A stretch of DNA of 57,577 nt from Hominenteromicrobium gallistercoris (GTDB taxonomy: Bacteria; Bacillota; Clostridia; Oscillospirales; Acutalibacteraceae), in NCBI GenBank assembly GCA_019119145.1, contig DWXR01000009.1:1-57577 (forward strand), in the 5' to 3' direction. Of this stretch, positions 52,712-57,577 are shown in pieces. The translations under genes and the position numbers were made by a program. Below the pieces are notes generated by a model. It had not been told where the DNA came from. It saw nothing but the letters and a program-made list of their open reading frames with translations, and did no database searches. Position 1 is the stretch's first letter; each line of letters starts with the position of its first letter.

Positions 52712-53359
52712 ATGCGCAAGGGGATACAAATCGCCGGCATGCTGGCCGGCGTCCTTCTGATGGGTTTTTCGATCTCGTGGCTCGTGCCCTGCGGCTTTGG
52801 CACGGACGCGTTCACCGCGATGAATCTCGCGATTTCGGAGAAAATCGGCGTCTCGTTCGGCACGTGGCAGGCGGGGCTGAACACGGTGCTGTTCGTTCTC
52901 GTTCTGCTGTTCGGCCGCCGGTATATCGGCGTCGGCACGTTTGCCAACATGCTGCTCGTCGGCTATATCTGCGACTTTTTCAGCTGGATCTGGTCGCTGG
53001 CGCTGCCCGCGGACTTTTTCGCGCCGCTTCTGACGCGCGTCCTCGTGGCTGTTCCGGCGCTGGGGCTGTTCGTCCTCGCGGCGGCCGTCTACATGGACAT
53101 GGACCTCGGCATGGCGCCGTACGACGCGCTGCCGTTCCTTTTGCACCGCGCGATCGGGGGGAAGGTGCCGTTCAGCGTGCTGCGCATGGCGTACGACCTC
53201 GCGGTGATCGCGCTCGGCTACGCGTTTGGCGCGCCGTTTGCGGCTGTCACGCTCGCGATGGCGTTCCTGCTCGGCCCGGCTGTGGCGGCCGTGCGCCGCG
53301 GGCTGGACCGGCTTTTCTTCAGGCCGCAGACCGGTTGCGGGGCTGCAGAAACAGAATAA
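52712..53359 (+). CDS. YczE/YitT-like integral membrane protein
   Basis: A 215-residue protein with five to six membrane helices and no soluble domain (GFSISWLVPCGFGTDAF; AAAVYMDMDLGMAPYDALP). It belongs to the YczE/YyaS family of small membrane proteins of unclear function. ATG 52712 is eleven bases after the GH29 stop, so the two genes are co-transcribed. A role in uptake or export linked to the fucosidase is only a guess. Confidence 0.85.
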   Translation: MRKGIQIAGMLAGVLLMGFSISWLVPCGFGTDAFTAMNLAISEKIGVSFGTWQAGLNTVLFVLVLLFGRRYIGVGTFANMLLVGYICDFFSWIWSLALPADFFAPLLTRVLVAVPALGLFVLAAAVYMDMDLGMAPYDALPFLLHRAIGGKVPFSVLRMAYDLAVIALGYAFGAPFAAVTLAMAFLLGPAVAAVRRGLDRLFFRPQTGCGAAETE

Positions 53360-53369
53360 CGGAAAGAAC

Positions 53370-53404
53370 AAAACAGGGTGTTCCGGCTGGAAACACCCTG
53401 TTTT
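53370..53404. terminator. Bidirectional terminator after the YczE-like gene
   Basis: Perfect 13-bp arms 53370-53382 and 53392-53404 starting AAAACAGGG and ending CTGTTTT, then T. Confidence 0.9.
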
Positions 53405-53449
53405 TGTATGGCCGGCGCAGGCGCGGGGAGGCGCCCGTGCGCGGGGCGG

Positions 53450-54055
53450 TTATTCCGAAATGTATGCGCGGACGCGGAAGGCGGCGCCGACGGACGCGCA
53501 GATCTTCCGGCAGGCCTCGATGTCTTCGGCCGGCATCGTGCTGACGACGGTCATCACGACGTGCGGGACGTTTTGGACGGCTTCCGCGGTGAAGCGGAGC
53601 ATCGCGTCGAACGCGGCGGGGCCGTACTTCGAGTGGCAGACCGCGTCGTATTTTTCGGCGTTCGGCGCGTTCAGGCTGACGGAGACCGTGTCGATCAGCC
53701 CGCGCATTTCGGCGGCGGTGCTGCGGCCCGTGATGCAGTCCGCAAGCCCGTTCGTGTTGATGCGCAGCTTGTACGGCCCCATGGCCTTGATCTCCGCGGC
53801 AAGCCAGAGCATGTCGTCCCAGCGGCAGGCGGGCTCGCCGTAGCCGCAGAAGACGATCTCGCCGTACTTTTTGAGGTCGCGGGTCCGGATATCCGCGAGC
53901 ATGGCTTCCTTCGACGGCTCCGCGCCCTCGTACCAGAGGTTGTCGGCGTACAGGCTGCCGCTGCTGTTCTGCCGCAGGCAGAAGTCGCAGGCGTTCGGGC
54001 ACTGGTTCGTCATGTTGATGTACAGGTTTCCGCCGTATTCATAGGTGATGGTCAT
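53450..54055 (-). CDS. TatD-associated radical SAM protein
   Basis: A 201-residue radical SAM protein. The cluster motif is CPNACDFC (CxxxCxxC). GEIVFCGYGEP is the GGE-like SAM-binding motif, and LRINTNGLAD and VSVSLNAPN are later strands. The family (TatD-linked rSAM) is known from genomic pairing with TatD-like nucleases, and it is adjacent to tatD here. It is short for a radical SAM enzyme and lacks an auxiliary cluster domain; reaction unknown. Start ATG 54055 is 23 bases after tatD. Confidence 0.88.
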   Translation of the reverse strand: MTITYEYGGNLYINMTNQCPNACDFCLRQNSSGSLYADNLWYEGAEPSKEAMLADIRTRDLKKYGEIVFCGYGEPACRWDDMLWLAAEIKAMGPYKLRINTNGLADCITGRSTAAEMRGLIDTVSVSLNAPNAEKYDAVCHSKYGPAAFDAMLRFTAEAVQNVPHVVMTVVSTMPAEDIEACRKICASVGAAFRVRAYISE

Positions 54056-54078
54056 CGGATCGCTTCCTTTTAAAGGCT

Positions 54079-54852
54079 TTAATCGTTTGCGGGGATGCGG
54101 AACAGGCGCCGCGCGTTTTCACAGCCCGCGCGGAGCACCTCCTGCGCGGTGATGCCGCGCGCTTCGGCGATTTTTGCCGCGTCGTAGGCGATCATCGTGC
54201 TGTCGCAGCGCTTGCCGCGGAACGGCACCGGCGCCATGTACGGCGCGTCCGTCTCGGTGAGCAGGCGGTCGAGCGGGATCTCCGCCGCGACCTCAACGCT
54301 GTGGCGCGCGTTTTTGAACGTCACGACGCCGCCGAGGCCGATGTACAGGCCGAGCGAGACGGTCTCCCGCGCGAGCTCGACGCTGCCGGAAAAGCAGTGC
54401 ACGACGCCCTGCGGCCGGTATTTCCGCAGGATGTCCATCATGTCGCCGTGCGCCTCGCGGTCGTGGATCGAGACGGGCAGGCCGTGCTTTGCGGCGAGCT
54501 CGAGCTGCTGCACGAAGACCTCTTTCTGCCGCGCGCGCGGGCAGGCGTCCTCCCAGTGGTAGTCGAGCCCGATCTCGCCGACCGCGACGATCTTCGGGTG
54601 AGAAAGCAGGCTTTCGACCTTTTGCAGCCAGTTTTCCGGCAGGTCGGCGGCGCACTCCGGGTGGATGCCGACCGCGCCGTAAATGTAGTCGTATTTTTCA
54701 CACAGCGCGACGGTCTGCTCGAGGCTCTCGAAATCCGCCGACATCTGGATGACGCCGCAGACGCCCTTCTGCGGCAGAACAGAGCCGAGCAGCTCGTCGC
54801 GGTCGGCGTCGAACTGCTCGGAATCGTAGTGGGCGTGCGAATCGAAAATCAC
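54079..54852 (-). CDS. tatD: TatD family metal-dependent hydrolase (DNase)
   Basis: A 257-residue amidohydrolase-fold nuclease. Metal ligands are visible in FDSHAHYDS (HxH), GEIGLDYHW (Glu), VSIHDREAH and VHCFSG (His), and LTETDAPY (Asp). TatD proteins have 3'-5' exonuclease or D-aminoacyl-tRNA deacylase-like activities. It follows metG by eight bases, the common metG-tatD arrangement. Confidence 0.93.
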   Translation of the reverse strand: MIFDSHAHYDSEQFDADRDELLGSVLPQKGVCGVIQMSADFESLEQTVALCEKYDYIYGAVGIHPECAADLPENWLQKVESLLSHPKIVAVGEIGLDYHWEDACPRARQKEVFVQQLELAAKHGLPVSIHDREAHGDMMDILRKYRPQGVVHCFSGSVELARETVSLGLYIGLGGVVTFKNARHSVEVAAEIPLDRLLTETDAPYMAPVPFRGKRCDSTMIAYDAAKIAEARGITAQEVLRAGCENARRLFRIPAND

Positions 54853-54860
54853 GGTACGCC

Positions 54861-56819
54861 TCAGTGGATCTTCGCGCCGGCGGGAACGCCGTCGACAAAG
54901 ATCACGCGCACGTCGTCCTCGGCGGCGTCCGCCGCGAGGATCATGCCCTGGCTCTCCACGCCGCAGAGCGTGGCGGGCTTGAGGTTCGAGACGACGACGA
55001 CGCTGCGGCCGACGAGGTCCTCGGGCTTATACCATTTCGCGATGCCGGAGGCGACGGTGCGCGGCGTGCCGGTGCCGTCGTTCAGCGTGAGCTTCAGAAG
55101 CTTCTTGGCGCGCTTGATCGGCTCGCAGGCCGTGACCTCGGCGACCGTCAGCTCGACCTTTGCGAAATCGTCGATCGTGATCTGCGCGACGCCGGGAACG
55201 GCTTCCTTCTTCGGCGCTTCCGCCGGCGCGGGCTTCGGCGCGTTTTTCGCCTCGACTTCGGCGATCTTCGCCTCCATCTCCTTCACGTCGATGCGCGCGA
55301 AGAGGATCTCGGGCTTCTCGGTCACCTTGCTGCCGTTCGGGTAGAGGCCGAAGGTTTCGAGCGTTTCGTATGCGCGCGCCGCGGTGCCGAGCTGGGCAAA
55401 GATCCGTTCGGCCGTTTCGGGCATGAAGGGGATCAGGAGCGTCGTGCCGATGCAGATGCTTTCCACAAGATTGTACAGCACGGTGGAAAGCCGGTCGGCC
55501 TTCGTCTCGTCCTTTGCGAGCGCCCACGGCATGGTTTCGTCGATGTATTTGTTGCAGCGCTTGAACAGCGTGAAGATTTCGGAGATCGCATCGGCCACGC
55601 GCAGCTCGTCCATCTTGGCCTGCACGCGGGCCTTGGTGCCGGTCGCGACGGCCTTGAGGTCCGCGTCGACGTCCTCGGCGGCGCCCTTGTCGGCGACAAC
55701 GCCGCCGAAATACTTGTTGCTCATCGAGATCGTGCGGTTCACGAGGTTGCCGAGCGTGTTCGCGAGGTCGGAATTCGTGCGCTCGATCAGCAGGTCCCAC
55801 GTGATGGTGCCGTCGGATTCAAACGGCATCTCGTGCAGGACGAAATAGCGTACGGCGTCGACGCCGAACAGCTCGACGAGGTCCTCGGCGTAGAGCACGT
55901 TGCCCTTCGATTTGCTCATCTTGCCGCCGTTCATCAGGAGCCACGGGTGGCCGAACACCTGCTTCGGCAGCGGCAGGCCGAGCGCCATCAGGAAGATCGG
56001 CCAATAGATCGTGTGGAAGCGGATGATGTCCTTGCCGATCAGGTGCAGGTCGGCCGGCCAGTCGCGCTTGAACTGCTCGGTGCTCTCGCCGTCGCAGTCG
56101 TAGCCGATGCCGGTGATGTAGTTCGTCAGCGCGTCGAGCCAGACGTAGACGACGTGCTTGTCGTCGAAGTCGACCGGGATGCCCCATTTAAAGGACGTTC
56201 TCGAGACGCAGAGGTCCTGCAGGCCGGGCAGCAGGAAGTTGTTCATCATCTCGTTCTTGCGCTGCACGGGCTGGATGAATTCCGGGTGCGTGTTGATGTG
56301 CTCGATCAGGCGGTCGGCATACTTGCTCATCTTGAAGAAGTACGCCTCCTCCTTCGCCGGCTGCACCTCGCGGCCGCAGTCGGGGCACTTGCCGTCGACG
56401 AGCTGGGACTCGGTGAAGAACGACTCGCACGGCGTGCAGTACATGCCCTCGTAGTAGCCCTTGTAAATGTCGCCCTGCTCGTAGAGCTTTTTGAAGATCT
56501 TCTGGACCTGCTTTTCGTGGTAGTCGTCGGTCGTGCGGATGAACTTGTCGTACGAGGTGTTCATGACGTCCCAGTTCGAGCGGACGACCTTCGCGACCTG
56601 GTCGACGTATTCCTTCGGCGAGATGCCGGCGGCCTTCGCCTTTTCCTCGATCTTCTGGCCGTGCTCGTCGGTGCCGGTCTGGAAGAACACGTCGTAGCCC
56701 TCGAGGCGCTTGAAGCGCGCGATGCTGTCGGCGAGCACGATCTCATACGTGTTGCCGATGTGCGGGCGGCTCGAGGTGTAGGCGATCGCCGTCGTGATAT
56801 AGTACTTCGGTTTGCACAT
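54861..56819 (-). CDS. metG: Methionine-tRNA ligase
   Basis: A 652-residue class I synthetase with C-terminal tRNA-binding domain. HIGN is the HIGH motif; a four-cysteine zinc knuckle (CTPC ... CPDC) sits in the CP domain; GGKMSKSKG is the KMSKS loop. A Pro/Ala-rich linker (about 535-555) leads to the EMAPII-like domain (about 556-652). I prefer ATG 56819, just before KPKYYITTAIAY, with GGA five bases upstream; ATGs at 56828 and 56831 are alternatives close to AGGA. No native promoter is visible because IS110 sequence begins within about 40 bases of the start. Confidence 0.93.
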   Translation of the reverse strand: MCKPKYYITTAIAYTSSRPHIGNTYEIVLADSIARFKRLEGYDVFFQTGTDEHGQKIEEKAKAAGISPKEYVDQVAKVVRSNWDVMNTSYDKFIRTTDDYHEKQVQKIFKKLYEQGDIYKGYYEGMYCTPCESFFTESQLVDGKCPDCGREVQPAKEEAYFFKMSKYADRLIEHINTHPEFIQPVQRKNEMMNNFLLPGLQDLCVSRTSFKWGIPVDFDDKHVVYVWLDALTNYITGIGYDCDGESTEQFKRDWPADLHLIGKDIIRFHTIYWPIFLMALGLPLPKQVFGHPWLLMNGGKMSKSKGNVLYAEDLVELFGVDAVRYFVLHEMPFESDGTITWDLLIERTNSDLANTLGNLVNRTISMSNKYFGGVVADKGAAEDVDADLKAVATGTKARVQAKMDELRVADAISEIFTLFKRCNKYIDETMPWALAKDETKADRLSTVLYNLVESICIGTTLLIPFMPETAERIFAQLGTAARAYETLETFGLYPNGSKVTEKPEILFARIDVKEMEAKIAEVEAKNAPKPAPAEAPKKEAVPGVAQITIDDFAKVELTVAEVTACEPIKRAKKLLKLTLNDGTGTPRTVASGIAKWYKPEDLVGRSVVVVSNLKPATLCGVESQGMILAADAAEDDVRVIFVDGVPAGAKIH

Positions 56820-56854
56820 GGTTTCCATCATTCCTATTACAATAAATTTGGACA

Positions 56855-57054
56855 GGAAAGCCGGGCAGCCAGTTCGGCTTTCCCTCCATCTCGTGCCTAA
56901 GCTACAATAAGAGGAGCAACTGGCTGACCAATCACTCCTTGGGCTTATATGTCCGTGCGAAAGACTGTTAGCCATCCTCTTGTTGTAGCGTTCGATTTAA
57001 GCAGGTTGAGCCACCGAATGTCGGAGAGTTCGCGTCACATAATAGATTGAATCG
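56855..57054 (+). ncRNA. Candidate IS110 bridge RNA (three-hairpin leader)
   Basis: The noncoding left end before the transposase folds into three successive hairpins. The first has 9-bp arms 56855-56863/56875-56883, perfect. The second has 15-bp arms 56901-56915/56975-56989 (one G-U) extended by 8-bp arms 56921-56928/56967-56974 (one G-U), with a 38-base loop. The third has 8-bp arms 56993-57000/57047-57054 (one G-U), with a 46-base loop. This 5' stem plus two large guide loops, about 200 nt just upstream of an IS110 recombinase, is the architecture described for IS110/IS621 bridge RNAs. The RNA ends and guide bases are not determined. Confidence 0.7.
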
Positions 57055-57108
57055 GCAGCGAGAAAAGATGGATTCCGGTTGCAGATCCTTGGTATTGGAG
57101 GAACGCGA

Positions 57109-57577
57109 ATGAACTGTGTTGGCATTGATGTTTCCAAAGGGAAAAGCATGATCGCCGTCATGCGGCCCTTCGGAGAAGTGGTGGTTTCACCCTTTGAAGT
57201 GCGCCACACCGCCAGTGAACTGAGCAAGCTGGCAGGGTTGCTCAAAAGCCTGGACGGTGAGACCCGTGTGGTGATGGAATCCACGGGCAATTACCATGCG
57301 CCGGTGGCCTGGCTACTCCACGGCGCGGGGCTTTATGTCTCCGTAGTCAATGCAATGCTGGTGCATGACTACGGGAACAACAGTTTAAGACGTGGCAAGA
57401 CCGACAAGAAGGATGCCGTGAAGCTGGCCAACTACGGCCTTGACCACTGGCTCACACTGCCGAGATATGTCCCGGAAGAGGACACCCGGCTCATGCTGAA
57501 GACCTGCTACCGGCAGTACCAGCAGTATTCCAAAGTACAGACCATGCTGAAGAATAACTTAATCTCCCTGCTGGACA
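57109..57577 (+). CDS. IS110-family DEDD recombinase, N-terminal part
   Basis: The first 156 residues of an IS110 transposase, cut by the window edge. The RuvC-like DEDD catalytic residues are all visible: Asp7 in GIDVSK, Glu57 in VMESTGNYH, Asp99 and Asp102 in KTDKKDA. The C-terminal Tnp20 domain with the catalytic serine is outside the window. ATG 57109 follows GGAGGAACG. The bridge-RNA-like leader is directly upstream, placing this in the IS110 rather than IS1111 subgroup. Confidence 0.93.
   Translation, partial: MNCVGIDVSKGKSMIAVMRPFGEVVVSPFEVRHTASELSKLAGLLKSLDGETRVVMESTGNYHAPVAWLLHGAGLYVSVVNAMLVHDYGNNSLRRGKTDKKDAVKLANYGLDHWLTLPRYVPEEDTRLMLKTCYRQYQQYSKVQTMLKNNLISLLD

Larger units (their letters stand above)
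56855..57577 (+). mobile_element. IS110-family element, left end and 5' part of transposase
   Basis: Contains the structured noncoding left end and the first 156 codons of the recombinase. The left boundary is uncertain (56832-56855) because IS110 elements have no terminal inverted repeats or target duplication. The right end is beyond the window. Confidence 0.85.

Noticed and set aside
54864..56900. A 678-codon antisense frame over metG
   Set aside because: Mirror frame of metG with no recognisable domain; metG motifs on the minus strand are complete.

Overview
The window is a GC-rich, protein-dense stretch of a Gram-positive anaerobe. It has spoIIE, HPr with both His15 and Ser46, Shine-Dalgarno-led genes with occasional GTG/TTG starts, a T-box riboswitch, a ylxM-ffh operon and a dcw cluster starting with mraZ. 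I infer a spore-forming lineage of Clostridia, probably Oscillospirales (Ruminococcaceae/Oscillospiraceae-like); the genus cannot be decided. No rRNA, tRNA, CRISPR array or prophage was seen. Both window edges lie inside insertion sequences (a DUF772-type transposase on the left, IS110 on the right), which is also where assemblies often break.

Layout. 1-446: end of an IS1182/IS5-like element. 0.6-2.6 kb: GH31 glycosidase. 2.7-7.9 kb (minus): LytTR response regulator, soluble GHKL kinase and a pair of ABC exporter half-transporters, with 21-bp-phased direct repeats in front of the exporter genes. 8.2-9.5 kb (minus): threonine aldolase and an XRE regulator remnant. 9.6-17.7 kb (plus): translation, secretion and repair genes (ylxM-ffh-rpsP-khpA, rimM-trmD, ptsH, uvrC, rsmD-coaD and a coiled-coil gene). 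18-30 kb (plus): a compact dcw cluster, mraZ-rsmH-ftsL-ftsI(PASTA)-mraY-ftsW-murG-murA-ftsQ-ftsZ. 30.4-34.5 kb: a VOC protein, a small protein and a CDF transporter, then a DUF362 gene and a frameshifted ferredoxin-type aldo/keto reductase behind a MerR-type promoter. 34.6-38.2 kb (minus): HAD phosphatase with GH36 alpha-galactosidase, and a sigma region-4 pair behind a LexA-like box. 38.4-41.5 kb (plus): CAT-like acetyltransferase, an acidic hypothetical, mnmA and a CpXC protein. 41.6-45.8 kb (minus): DHHW surface protein, trpS, and an aminotransferase behind a Trp-specifying T-box. 46-53.4 kb: spoIIE, malQ, a divergent AraC regulator facing a GH29 fucosidase, and a YczE-like membrane protein. 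53.4-56.8 kb (minus): metG-tatD-radical SAM operon. 56.85 kb to the end: IS110 left end with a bridge-RNA-like leader and a truncated transposase.

Most of the window is core housekeeping. The parts most worth testing are regulatory or RNA-level: the IS110 bridge-RNA candidate directly abutting metG, the Trp T-box that puts an aminotransferase of unassigned substrate under tryptophan control, the LexA-like operator over a small sigma-like operon, the LytTR-like repeats before the exporter, the triple MraZ repeat, and several unexplained perfect hairpins in leaders (ftsZ, ftsI, VOC gene, upstream of mraZ).
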